Below are positions 25,701 to 37,710 of a stretch of DNA of 64,000 nt, piece by piece. How positions within the stretch are numbered: the first letter of the stretch is position 1; each line of letters opens with the position of its first letter. Origin of the DNA: Pararge aegeria. Its lineage: Eukaryota; Arthropoda; Insecta; Lepidoptera; Nymphalidae. A program made the translations under genes and the position numbers. The DNA is taken from NCBI RefSeq assembly GCF_905163445.1, contig NC_053187.1, forward strand, positions 6,944,001 through 7,008,000, read 5' to 3'. The notes under the pieces are model-generated. The model saw nothing but the letters and a program-made list of their open reading frames with translations. It ran no database searches and had not been told where the DNA came from.

Positions 25701-27171
25701 CGATGAAAGTATGCTATTAGATAGACGAGCTGACATCTGTACTCTCACGTCTTTTCGATTTGATTACACAAGTTGCATTCCAACTTTATGGAAACGATTA
25801 AAAACCTCATTGATTATTCTGAATACTAAAGTATAATCAGCAGACATGCAACGAATTGCCACTATAAGTAAAATACAGAGTCAATGCACGCAAGCTATCA
25901 TTTCACACATTCCACGTTTTATTTTTTCAATACAGAACATCAAACTAATTGAGGGGCACATAGAATTTAGTGATATTGACACTAAGCATTAATCATCTGG
26001 TAATAACATTTCAGGAAAATCCAAATTATTCATATGGCTATGGAGTATCTGATAGCCACACCGGTGACATTAAAACCGTTTGGGAAGCTAAAAAAGGTGA
26101 CACCGTAAAAGGTAAGAAGTAATAGATATTAAATATTTATGCCTACTTGTTTAATGAATGAATGAATACACAATAATCTGTTTTTTCACTATAGGTCATT
26201 ACAGTGTGATAGAACCAGATGGTTCTATGAGATCTGTAGAATACTCTGCTGGCCCGAATACTGGATTTACCGCACCAGTCAATAAAGATGGTTTAGAAGC
26301 TCTACCGTTGTACGAGGAAGATGTTATGGAAGAAAAAGCACTCAGAGATTATGATAGAAACTATGATTTTTCAGAAGACGCTGATAATGAAAGTTCTTAT
26401 AAAACAAACGACAGAAAACGAAAAAGACATCCATACGAATCACTATTTAAAGATTATCCACCATTATCGAAACGACCAAAATATCCAATTGATATGGAAC
26501 CCAGTGAATATACTCATAGTTTTAGTATAAAACATCAACCACACGACCTTAATGCTGACGCCAGTGGACATAGTCATGTTGGAGTTAGTTTCGATCCTAA
26601 TTGTAAAACAAAAAACAAAAAGCAGAAAAACAAATATTATTCCAACGGAGCTGACTTAGACTTTCATAAGCAAAAGTACCCTCCTTTAGCATCAGATTCG
26701 TATAATAATGATTATGACAAGTACGTAGGAGATTCATCCAATATTGAAATAGAAAAATTAATTCACATGTATAAGCAAAAAGACCGATATAAGCCCTATA
26801 AGCCAGATGAATCTAATAATTGGTCATCCATTAAAAACAGTTATCCAGAAATGTCAGACATCCGTCATTCAGAAGATTCTTATTCGGATTATTTACCTCC
26901 AAGACCAAAGAAAAAACATAAGCCCCACAAAACTCAAGAACTTTATGAGTCCGACGATTTGGATGATTATGTCTTAGTCCCTAAAAAGAAGCTCAAAAAA
27001 CCACCGCGAGCTATAGAACAATACCACCCAGACTCTGATGAAGAGTTTGATGAAGCTTATGAAGAGGAACGCTTTCACAAACCCCCGCGAGGTGCCCAAA
27101 CAGAAATAATACGAAAAGTCGTAAAGAAAAAGAAGCCTATAATAAATATTTTAGATATATTTGATATTTAA
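22712..27171 (+). CDS. CPR-B: cuticular protein with RR domain and long charged C-terminal tail
   Basis: Exons 22712-22735, 23049-23129, 26015-26111, 26195-27171, giving 392 aa. Residues 1 to about 18 (MAKLLTVLVIIVKVLLSNG) are a signal peptide. The RR domain spans about residues 36-97: NPNYSYGYGVSDSHTGD, KKGDTVKG, HYSVIEPDGSMRSVEYS. It ends AGPNTGFTAPV instead of the usual ADxHNGFNAVV, so it is a divergent RR domain, not clean RR-1 or RR-2. The remaining 295 residues are unlike ordinary CPRs: rich in Lys, Asp/Glu, Tyr and Pro, with basic clusters (KKKHKPHK, KKKLKKPP) alternating with acidic ones (DSDEEFDEAYEEE) and an aliphatic end (IINILDIFDI). Such a mixed-charge, Tyr-rich tail is probably disordered and could be cross-linked. 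Intron phases 0, 0, 1 match CPR-A. Intron 2 is about 2.9 kb with no coding exon seen. The last exon carries 83% of the coding sequence. Confidence 0.88.
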
Positions 27172-27241
27172 GATGTAAATACAAACTAGAGTAGGTATTG
27201 TAGAGACTGGCATTATTTAAATCTTGGCATCTTAGCATGTA

Positions 27242-27247
27242 AATAAA
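27242..27247 (+). terminator. Poly(A) signal of CPR-B
   Basis: AATAAA 71 nt after the CPR-B stop codon. A second AATAAA lies near 27424. Confidence 0.6.
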
Positions 27248-28239
27248 AACATTTCGAGATGTAATTTTAGCTTGAGTCGGATATATAACATTTTTGTAAA
27301 AGAAATTATTTAAAAAATTTAAATTGAAGACTGTGATTTACTGAGTCAAGCTATAACTATATATTTTTTTTGAATTTCTTAAAATACTGCTTTTCTTATT
27401 TATTAAAGTTACTACTTATAGCTCAATAAAAATGTTTCTAAGATTGTTAATTTATACTTATTATTAGATCCTTTTAAGTAACCATTTACCAGTTATGTCA
27501 TATACAATTTTGGGCGATATATCATTTAGATTAACACGCTTGTAGAAACCATTGCAAACCTGCTTGTTTCCGTTCTAAATTCATAACTGTTTCGATACTT
27601 TTCTCAAATGCAATCAATCGATATCAGAATATAAGAGGTATGTAACTTAAAATTATTAATCATCATTAAATTCCTTGAGGGCATTATAACGAAGAAAGTG
27701 TGTTAAGCAGCAGACTACCTGTTATTAAGAAAAGTAACAGATTGTGTTTTAATGATGCAATTGTTTCACTGCAATGTAATTATATTTGACAAGACTTACA
27801 GTACGTATCAGTTAAAAACGCTTGCGTAAGCAATCACACAATGATAGTGAAAGTAAAGAAACTGGAGCGAACGGGAGTGTAGGCCACGGATTACTACACA
27901 AGGACGTTTACTAAACAAAATATACGTTAATAGAATGGGATTATTTTAAAAGCACTATAATATCAAATATAGTGCAGGTGCTACTCACAATTATTGTTAA
28001 AAGATTTTCCTTTCTTAAGCTATAGTTATTTGCTTATCTTAGCTAGATTTGGCCGAAAAATTTTAATTTTTTACTAAAATCAATCGTTGCTCAAGAAATA
28101 CTTAAGTATTTTACGATGTGTGTGTGTCGTTTTTCTGCAAAAAAAAACAAATAATTAACTACTTGCTTATAAAGCAAAAATAGACACAAATCTTTTATAA
28201 ATGTACTACAATAATAGTTTATAATTGAAAAGTTTAACA

Positions 28240-28450
28240 GATAAGGCGTATGTGGTCCAAATTCGGTGTCTCACGACCGAATGTTTTATTCAATGTACAC
28301 ATGTGTTCGTGGACATTCACCGCATTCACTGGGCGCGGCCATGACACGACTGCCATTGTCGCAACACTGCACGATTTAACCACACTCTTACTGGCTTTAA
28401 GGCGGTCGTCAATGAAAAGCGAGACGACTGCAGTGCTGCTGCGATGTTTT
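28240..28450. other. Unexplained GC-richer island downstream of CPR-B
   Basis: About 200 bp clearly less AT-rich than its surroundings (GTGGACATTCACCGCATTCA, CTGGGCGCGGCCATGACACG). It is open in one + frame (28250-28510) and also reads from an ATG on the minus strand for 42 codons. No domain recognised; it could be a promoter or first exon on either strand, or an unknown repeat. Confidence 0.3.
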
Positions 28451-29689
28451 TATTATCAATGGAATATAATAAATGAAATGGAACAGACATACATTAATAG
28501 TAACAAGTAAAATATACACCCTGATCGTGTAGTAATAACTTGTTCTGATTTAAATAATATGATATTATAATTACAATCTTTGCTTTGATTAATACAGCTA
28601 GACTCTAACGAATAAGGTGTATTAAATAACGTAGAGGATGTACTGTTCAGAAGATCAATAATCACTCATCATGATTCACTTCACTCTGATCACTTGCCGA
28701 CCCAGTGGCGGATTTGCTACCAGGTCTAGTGGTCAACTGCAATTGAGTATGTATACTTGGTCTTAAACTCTCTAATACTCAAAATCTCATCAATATGAGA
28801 ATCTTAGAGGATATCAGAGATTTAAAAAGCGAGGCCAGAGTTTATAAAGATAATCTAATCATAATCATAATATAATTTATCGCTCCGAACTGCTCCGTAT
28901 TTGTATTTAGATTGCACCCGTGTAAAGTGCGGGTCGCTAGTATTTAAATACGCACAGTGGGCGTAAATTCGACCTTCCTTTTTAAAGGATTTTTCGTTAT
29001 ATTAAAATTTTATTATGACAGTTCAAAATTATGCAGTAGAAAGCATATAGATTTTTTATTGCTTTAAAAAATAGATATGTTTTTTATTTATCTGATTTAT
29101 TTCATAATACTGAATCACACACAACTACGAGTGGGTAAATACATCTCGATCAATTGCTACAAAAATATTAAATAAATATCACAATCAATCATCCATGAAA
29201 ATATTCACTTTATATAAATGTGTTTTTCCTGAAAATAATATAACTGACCCACATATAACAATAATTATCTTAGGTATTACATTCTGTACAATGCCTATTC
29301 GTTATTAACAAAAGTAGGTCGTTGAATTTATTAAATGCTTTTGAATACATTACGTTGAAACCTATCAGTTAAGACAAATCTATTATACCTATTTATTGTA
29401 CCTACGAATATATAATGTAGATGTTAAGGGGCACAAGCAACAATACATAAACATTCGAACAGTCAAATGGAATGGTTTTCGAACTAGAATTTTTTAAAAT
29501 AAATACCGAAGTTAAAAAAATGATACTTCAATTTGTAAGGCAACAAAATAAAATTTCAGAGAATTCCGAAAATTAATAATGGCCGAAACATACTATATAG
29601 AAGTCTCTAAACAGAGAAATTTTATGTTTATAGGTACTGTAACGTTGTCAATGATTATTTATGGCTCTGAAACGTGATTGTTAATTATG

Positions 29690-30010
29690 GGTGTCAAAAG
29701 AAGGCTCAGGGTAACTCAGATGATGAAGAGAGCTTGGAGTATCTCTACGTCATCAAATCAGAATTAAATAAATCTACAAGCAGAAAGCTAAATAAATCTA
29801 GGACCAGAGTTACTGACACATGAGCGGGGCACATAGCTTCGAGAACCGATAGACGTTGTCCAAAGGCGCTGAATCGGCGGATTCGCACGGGTAAACGCAT
29901 CGTTGATAAACCCCCTGACTAGTTCGACGGATGATATCAAACGACTCGTAGCGAGCTGCTGGACCCAAGCAGCACCAGACCGTGATATTTGGAACTCCAT
30001 ACAAACATAT
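29690..30010 (+). mobile_element. 3' end of a non-LTR retrotransposon (fragment)
   Basis: Broken + strand reading: RVTQMMKRAWSISLRHQIRI, a TRVTD-like stretch, then a GHI-SRTDRR-like segment and a GPKQHQTVIFGTPYKHI end. This matches the LINE RT tail out of frame. Confidence 0.6.
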
Positions 30011-30227
30011 AACACTATGATGATGGTGGCTGTATCGTTAGACACTTACAAAAACTAATGAAGTTGTCCAAATGTGCAAACTCGTATTAAGGGTCTAGAA
30101 TGCACAGGTGCATTGTATAACATACTAGTAGCAAATTCATGCATAAATTAAATTGAATTTTGTTTGCATAAGCAGGTCTCGTAGTCATAGTAAATATATT
30201 ACAGCAATATGTCAACTACGAACAATT

Positions 30228-30359
30228 GTTCGAAACGGAACACTCACACAGATGCTTGCACTGACGAGGCCCTAAAACTATTTTCGCAGGATTTTAGTAG
30301 GAGATAATAGCTTTGGGGCCTATCGATGCTTGCATCTGTGTGAGGTTACTATTTCGAAC
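30228..30359. mobile_element. Foldback element or MITE with arms of about 55 bp
   Basis: Imperfect inverted arms at 30228-30282 and 30306-30359, both reading inward from GTTCGAAA through CTCACACAGATGC to a CTATT end. There is no ORF. The left flank (CATAGTAAATATATTA, then CAACTACGAA) resembles 12670-12710, so the sequence context recurs. Confidence 0.5.
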
Positions 30360-30849
30360 GTGAGTTTCTAGATTCAAATGTTATAATATATTTACTGTGT
30401 CACAGTTGTCCTGCTTCATGGACTCTATATTTTTCAATTTCTTTTTGCGTGGGTGAATTCTAATTCTAGACAAACTTATCTATAGACACAAATTATATTA
30501 AATATTTATATTCCAAGGGCCCGCCACAAACATTTATGAAGCATAATTATGTATGGATTCTTAGTTTTTGTGAGGTCTTGCTGAATGCTGGGCATAATTG
30601 CGAGAGCACAACAAACCAAGGTCTACCAAAAATTTACCTGGATATTGACGTGTTCATTATCACCGTGTAGTTCAAAGTGGATCCTCGGAGCACAGCTAGA
30701 GTAACTTTGATAGAACTTCCAAATGAATGATAACTAACGCCAGGTAGGCTTATGCAGGTAACGTATTTTTTTAAGGCTAGGATATAATAAAGGTGCGATA
30801 ACATTTTTACCCAGTGTAGAGCAATGTGGCCGCTCTGCTTCCGAAGCAA

Positions 30850-31000
30850 AGCATCGGCTAGCCAAACGCCGTACGCCGATAAAAAGTTGGTTCTGCAACA
30901 ACTTCTAGTACAGTACGATCGCCATGCTTATTTCTGCCGCTAATCATTGTTGCAATGCTTTGTTGTGGTCTGAACAACGTAGTTGCAGGTGGAATTACCA
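30850..31000. repeat. Repeat fragment shared with about 51840-52120
   Basis: GCCATGCTTATTTCTGCCG occurs here, and its reverse complement CGGCAGAAATAAGCATGGC occurs near 52065. Confidence 0.5.
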
Positions 31001-31039
31001 AATAACTACTAAGTAAAATACATATCCATAAATTCTAAA

Positions 31040-31175
31040 AAATAATTCAAATTTCATTTATATCAAGTAAACCTAGTTTATAAGCACTGTTTAAATACCA
31101 TGTCGGTCTGTTTGTTGTGACTGTACCTATCCTAGCAGACCAAGCTTGTGCCTTAGCCGATGGCCTCATTAACTA
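31040..31175 (+). repeat. SINE family 2 copy
   Basis: AATTCAAATTTCATTTATAT, AAACCTAGTTTATAAGCACT and GTCGGTCTGTTTGTTGTGAC. Confidence 0.6.
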
Positions 31176-31845
31176 TATTGTATTCGTTCACCATTTATTT
31201 GTGATGCCGTTGATCAATTAATTATGTTTTCACAAAAAAAAGGTCAACTTATAATCGGCTGCACAGATGCAATTATTTTAGGAATTCAATGGTTATATTG
31301 TACAAACTAAATACTCGAATGACAAGGAGTGCCAACTCCAGATTGACCAAGTAAGATCTATGCGCATGCGCAGCGTGCACAGATCGCAAAACATGCGGAG
31401 CACTTTATCATCACTTTTATAAGCAATATGTGGTTGTCATGAATAAATTGTCTATAGGTATCAAGTACCAATAAAGAAACAATAATTCTGCAGAATTTAA
31501 TAAGTATATTGTTACATTATAATATGTTCTAGGTACCTGCTAAACTGATCTATACTGATATATGTGTACGCAACAGCATAGGGAACAGGTATATTTATTG
31601 CTTAGTATTTATAACTCGAGTATAGGTACTGTTTTGCCCACACCAATTGCATTACCATGCCGTGCTAAACAGGTAATTGCATATGGTACGGCTAGCTAGA
31701 AATTACATTACGAAATCTTGAAAGTTAGGTAGGTATGTATCATACGTGTATTTATAATAAGCATAACCGTGTCTGTTCCGTGGGTGTAGTGATTAGCATG
31801 TCGGCTACGTAAACATACGTCATTCGATATATACGACTTTTCTTT

Positions 31846-31955
31846 CATCATCATCATCATATCAACCCATTACCAGCTAACTGCAGAGCACGGGTCTCCT
31901 GCAACAATGAGAAGGGTTTAAGACCGTAGTCCACAACTGGGCTAATTGTTGAATC
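31846..31955 (-). repeat. SINE family 1, 3' end (antisense)
   Basis: (ATC)n then ATATCAACCCATTACCAGCT, GCACGGGTCTCCTGCAACAA and TTTAAGACCGTAGTCCACAA. Confidence 0.65.
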
Positions 31956-32151
31956 GACCCCTCATTCCTTGAGATGTCGATTCAACAATTAGTAGTGCAA
32001 GGACAGGTTGAGGAAAAAGGGCAAGAGGGCGGTCGCCTACTCGTTGGACAGATAGTTGCCAAATAACTTAAATAAATTACAAATATATTAAAAATATTCA
32101 CATACATATTATATTATATTAATATTATATACATGTATATAATTAAAAATT

Positions 32152-33945
32152 AACTAGCCGTTTCCAGCCCGCTTCGCTGGGCGAATTGAAAAAGGAAATA
32201 AATTACATTTTATTTTTCATTTTTATTTATTTTTTTCATATTTTTATTATTCTCCTTTTTTTTTATTTTTGTATGAACATAAATAGGCCCCGCGGATAGA
32301 ACTGTAAGCATCGATATTGTTTAGACTTACTCAAATTCCAAATTCCATTCCAAAACTCATTGCAAGTCTCATATGTGAAGTTGAAATCTGTCTAGGTTCA
32401 AGTGCGACGAATTTTCTGTTAACTAAAATTTTCTCCGTGACATCAATTTTTTATAGAAAATTAATTGTGCATGTTTTTTATGAATTCTATTGGAATAAGT
32501 AACTAAATTTCTTTTCCACATCTCATGTGCTTGGAAAATGCATTCATTTTAATCTGTTACATTTCCGCGATCCCGCAATAAAAGAATTCGTCGGTTATGT
32601 AGTCTGAATGAATGTAAAATTCTTAGTCCGTTGATTGGATAGCTACATGTAAAGTTGAGTTTTTGAAACCTCTCAATGACTTTTTCTCCGCTGCCAAAAA
32701 GACGATTGTTGTAAGGAAATACACGAATATCCCTACATACACGAAGATCCCCACCAAATTTGGAGTCTGTAGAAGTTACAGGTTAGAAATAAAAATTTTA
32801 GATTTTAACACCCACCCCCGCAATTCCTGTCGGAAGTAAACTTTATTGAAATCCATTTTGAGATGTTCTTTATGTGAATAATAAAAGATTCCTACCATAT
32901 TTAGAATTTTTAGAAGCTATATTTCGAAATTGAAATTTTTTATTGTTAACACCCACCCCCGCGAACCTTATTGGAGGTGATTCATTGTAAAATCCGCTCG
33001 AAGATCATTTTTATATTACATATAGAACACTCTCACTAAATTTGGAGTCTATAGGAGCTATCGCTTGGAAATTGAAAATTTTCATTGTTAACGCCCCCGC
33101 AATCTTCTTTGGGATATCGTAAAATTTGTTCATAAATCATTTTTACATCACTTATAAAAAATTCCTACAAAATTTGGAGCTTGTAGGAGCTTTAGCTGGA
33201 AAATTAAAAATATTAATTGTTAATACCCACCCCCGCAACCCCCTGTGGGGTGAGCTATCGTAAAATTCGTTCATAGCCTATTTCTACACCTCTTACAGAA
33301 GATTCCTACCAAATTTGAAGTCTATAGGAGCTATAGTTTAAAAACGGGAATTGTTCATTGTTAACGCCCCCGCAATCCCCTTTGGGGAATGAATTTCTTA
33401 AAATCTATTCATAGCTGACCTCTACATAGCAAAAGTAATATTCCTACCAAGTTTCACGTTTCTAAGTCTTATGGTTCCCGAGATTTCGTGGTGAGTGACT
33501 ATATAGATGGGAATTCTTCGATTATCATCGAAATTTTTAACTTTTTATCGGGCTTTTTTAAAATTTTCTTACATACAAAACTTTCTCCTGACAATTCTGA
33601 AGATAAAAAAAAGCCCAATTGGTCCAGCCGTTCTCCACTACCGTGAGTAGATTCTTAGCTGAATGTAAAAAACCATAATCCGTTTAATACACTCTGTTGA
33701 AATCCATGAAAACAAAAGAATCAAGAGAAAATGCTTATCTTTTGTTTTTATTAGCGGGATAAATGTTCATAAAAGTAAAACAGCAATAAAAAAATGAAGG
33801 AACGTTAGAATTCGAAAAATAAATAGCCATAAACCATCTAGGAAAAATTTCGCATCGAATGGTGGTAGTTTCATGTCGATACAATCAGTGGTTTAAGCGT
33901 GATTGAGCCTCAAAGGAACACCATTTTCATTATATATATATAGAT
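32152..33945 (+). repeat. Low-complexity transposon-derived block, copy 1
   Basis: It begins TAGCCGTTTCCAGCCCGCTT and contains at least five diverged units of about 120-140 bp built on CACCCCCGCAAYCCCYTKTG, TTCCTACCAAATTTGGAGT and TATAGGAGCTATAG. It then runs through GGTCCAGCCGTTCTC to a 3' part (about 33660-33880) and GAGCCTCAAAGGAACA. I know this style from non-autonomous lepidopteran elements. No coding sequence. Confidence 0.7.
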
Positions 33946-34019
33946 AGATTAATAAGGTTATATAAAAACAAATGAAATTAATTAAATAAAAAAAAAAAAA
34001 CAATTGACTTTAACCTTTT

Positions 34020-35106
34020 CTATTTAAACAATTAAAAAATAATCATTTGGAGTCTGTAGAAGTTACAGTTTGGAAACATAAATTTAATATTCTCACACCC
34101 ACCCCCCCAATCCCTATTGGAAATAGAATTTCGTAAAATCCTATTTGAGATGATTTCTGCATGACAAATAAAAGATTACTACCAAATTTAAAGTCTATAG
34201 AGGTAACAGTTTGGAAATAGAAATTTCACATTTTAACACCCACCACCGCAATCTTTTTTGGCGGTGGGTTGTTGTAAAATCCGCTCTTAAATCATTTCTG
34301 CATCACATATAGACGACTCTAGCTAAATTTAGAGCCTGTAGGAGCTACGGCTTAAAAAATAAAAATTTTCATTGTTAAATCACCCCCGCAACCCCCTGTG
34401 GGGTGAGCTACCGTAAAATTCGTTCATAGACTATTTCTACATCTCTTACAGAAGATTCCTACCAAATTTGGAATTTATAGGAGCTATAGTTTAAAAACGG
34501 GAATTGTTCTTTGTTAACGCCCCCGCAATCCCCTTTGGGGAATGAATTTCTTAAAATCCGTTTTTAGTTGACCTCTACATAACGAAAGTAATATTCCTAC
34601 CAAGTTTCACATTTCTAAGTCCTATAGTTCCCAAGATTTCGTGATGAGTAACTATAGAAATTGGAATACTTCGATTATCATCGAAATTTTTAACGTTTTA
34701 GCAGACTTTTTTAAAATTTTCTTACATATAAACATTCTCATGACAATTCTGAAGACAACAAAAAAAAAAAATTAACCCAATCGGTCCAGCCGTTCTCAAG
34801 TGATACTCGATCATAAATACGGCATTTTATTTTTATCAAAAAATGAAAGTGGGTGTACAGGGGTGCGTGGAAGTTTGTAAGTAGATTCTTAGCTGAATGT
34901 AAAAGAACATTATCCGTTCAGTAAACTCCGTTGAAATCCATGAAAACAAAAGAATCAAGAGAAAACGTTTTTATTAGCGGGATAAATGTTCATAAAAGTA
35001 AAACAGCAATAAAAAAATGAAGGAACGTTAGAATTCGAAAAATAAATAGCCATAAACCATCTAGGAAAAATTTCGCATCGAATGGTGGTAGTTTCATGTC
35101 GATACG
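34020..35106 (+). repeat. Low-complexity transposon-derived block, copy 2 (truncated)
   Basis: It repeats the copy 1 units and then a near-identical 3' part: about 34935-35104 matches about 33688-33873 almost base for base apart from a gap of roughly 10 bases. It stops at TTTCATGTCGATACGAT, where copy 1 continues TTTCATGTCGATACAATCAG. Confidence 0.75.
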
Positions 35107-35181
35107 ATATTTTTAATATTTACAATATATTATATCTATTATATATATATAGATATAATATATTGTAAATATTAAAAATAT
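35107..35181. repeat. Perfect AT-rich palindrome, 32-bp arms
   Basis: Arms at 35107-35138 and 35150-35181 are exact reverse complements around an 11-nt AT centre. The palindrome sits at the join between repeat copy 2 and an antisense LINE fragment. Confidence 0.9.
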
Positions 35182-35184
35182 TCG

Positions 35185-35345
35185 TAACTGCACCGTCGAC
35201 GAAAGTCGTTCCTTGATATTCAGTTCTCTTAAAATGGAATTGTTAGTGCGGAATGCAGTCCAAGGGATTTTAACATCTCTAGGGCATCCATTTTTGGCGG
35301 TCTTGTAGTCTAAGTGACCAGGTCTCCGCTCCGTTTAAAACGCAC
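35185..35345 (-). mobile_element. RT C-terminal fragment of a non-LTR retrotransposon
   Basis: The minus-strand translation contains IPWTAFRTNNSILRELNIKE then RLSSTVQLRI, adjoining in sense the FFGHVSRR motif seen at 11150-11280. It is cut at 35181 by the AT palindrome. Confidence 0.65.
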
Positions 35346-35727
35346 GCGCTTGAAGCATACAAACATCTCTTTACAATATTATACATTATATATAATGTAG
35401 ATTAATACAGTAAAACTGATAACAAGTTTAAAGTGACAGTGATAGATTGAAACCGGGTTAATATTTTATAGTTATGCGGGCGTTATGAAAGGCATATCCC
35501 AATATAGCCAGTCAACTTTTTACCTTTCCTTATATAATTCGCGCTAATATGCGAGGCGCTAATCAGTAGATCAAGACCGTGTGAAGTATTCACTCATTTA
35601 TGAACTTTGTATAAAATCGCTTAGAAGTATGACAGGTTCAATATCATATTATAACTATCATATACATAGCGTTTGTAGACTCTTGCTCTGATATAGGTTA
35701 TTTTTTCTACGTTAATTAATATAATTT

Positions 35728-36005
35728 TTTGACGACCTTCCTGGCGCAGAGGGTGAGCGCTTTGGTTTTAAGTTGGAGGTCCCGGGGTTGATTCCCGGCA
35801 GGGGCATTATTGAAATTCAATATTTCTGGACTTTCTCTGGTGTGGCCTGCTAGGAGGCATCTGCCGAGGCTAGTTACCACCCTACCGTAAAGACGTGGCG
35901 CTAAGTGGTTTAGCGTTCTGGTGCGATATAGCGTAGACACCTATTAGGACTGTGTTTAATATAACTGCCAAACTCCCTAACAGGTTAGCCTAACTTCTTA
36001 GATAT
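35728..36005 (+). repeat. SINE family 4 copy
   Basis: GACGACCTTCCTGGCGCAGA, GGGGTTGATTCCCGGCAGGG, GCTAGTTACCACCCTACCGT and CTCCCTAACAGGTTAGCC. Confidence 0.75.
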
Positions 36006-36293
36006 ATATAGCTGTATAAAATTAATATGTAAAAAATAACAATAATAATAAACAACTCAAATAAAAACAAAATCATAGATATAATTAATATCTCAGATTA
36101 CCCTACCCTTCAAATAACATTTTGGTCTTCTCTCGGAGCTGAATATACTATACAGTATAAACCTATTATATATTTAATATACACATATTATGTATTTAGT
36201 TATTCGGCTATTTTTGCAATCATACCATTGATGATTGTATTGGATCTATATCAATGGAAAGCGTTTTTAAACATTTTTATAGTCTTATGACGG

Positions 36294-36520
36294 TCGACTG
36301 GCACAGTGGGCAGCGACCCTGCTTTCTGAGTCCAAGGCCATGGGTTCGATCCCCACTACTGGAAAATGTTTGTTTGATGAACATTTATGTTTTTCTGTGG
36401 CTGGGCGTTAACTGAATATTATAAGTATGTAAGTATTTATTCATAAAAATATTCTTCAGTCATCTTAGTACCCATATACCAGGCTACTCTTACGTAGCTT
36501 TTACAGTATTTTTTTGCACT
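36294..36520 (+). repeat. SINE family 3 with intact tRNA-like head
   Basis: An A-box-like TGGCACAGTGG and a B box GGTTCGATCCC (36343-36353) head the element. CAGCGACCCTGCTTTCTGAG and GTCATCTTAGTACCCATATA define the body. Confidence 0.75.
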
Positions 36521-37484
36521 TTCTTCTACAGTTTTGCGGATAGACATGATACCAACAGTTTGGAAAAAAACTATAGCAGGTTAAATTCTAATACCAATAA
36601 TATTCAATAATATTGAAATGATAAAATAAAATAAATCTTGCATGTATCAAAACGATCGGAAATAGAAATCATACTGGCATCGTTTAATTTGACCTTCGGC
36701 GTAATTATGAAACTAGTTTGACTCTATTTGCATAGCGCCGGTTAATGACACGATGAGTCACTTAAATACGTTATAGGACTTGCGCATACGCACGACAGAC
36801 TGCTGAGATACACATACGGTATCTTTGGTAACTATTGCAAACTTTAACATGGATATTAAGCTACGACTTATGTTTAAAAGTACTTAAAATTTCAACCTAC
36901 CCATTTATACATACTATACAATTAAAATTTTAATAAAAGATAGCTTATTTGAACAGAAAATATCCAGAAGCTCTGGAATCAAAAATAAAACAGAAATGCT
37001 GTGTAGGAAACGCAGTCAGTTTTATTTAAAAAGAAGATATTTTGTTTACGAAATATGTCACAACGGTAAGCTATAACTTTAGGTGTGTCCACTCTTGGGC
37101 ACTCTTCTCGCCTAAGAAATAATGTTTATTCAAATACTTATTCACACAAACTTTGGTCCTTGATTTTGGTTACTTTGTTAATAGTAAAACTAAAAAAAAT
37201 AACCGTTAAATTACCAATAATATGGTACTGCACGTAGCCATAACATTGGTAATTTATACTTATAAACCTATGAAGTAATGTATGGAACTTACCTTAGAGT
37301 ATTTATTACTACGAAGGTAATGTAACTCGGGTCGTGATTTATGCGGCTGAATGAAAAGATATATAATACTGATTTGTTTTACGGCTTATTTACATATGTG
37401 AATATTATACATTGAAATCAAAAATACACGCTTATTGTAAGTGGCGTTTGCAGGATTTTGAACCAAGGTAGGTAAGAACCAAGC

Positions 37485-37710
37485 TTTTTTATGTTAATAA
37501 CAGACGAACCATAGAGATGGCACACCTGATGGCAAGCGAAAAACCATCGCCTGCAAGCTTATCAAAACTTCGCAGGGCATGCATAATGCAAGGAACCAGT
37601 CCTGCAAAGTGCCGCCCTATGTACATCAACCTAAGACTTAGAAAGTCAAAGTCAAAGTCAAAGTCAAAAATATCTTTATTCAAGTAGGCCAATAGGCGGC
37701 ACTTTTGGTG
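37485..37710. repeat. Repeat cluster with (AAAGTC)n
   Basis: AAGCGAAAAACCATCGCCTG and CCTGCAAAGTGCCGCCCTAT are common lepidopteran repeat phrases. They are followed by four AAAGTC units near 37643-37668 and the ATATCTTTATTCAAGTAGGC start of an antisense LINE tail. Confidence 0.55.

Noticed and set aside
14655..36520. tRNA genes suggested by B-box motifs
   Set aside because: The A and B boxes sit in SINE heads with no acceptor stem or anticodon arm that folds; called SINEs instead.
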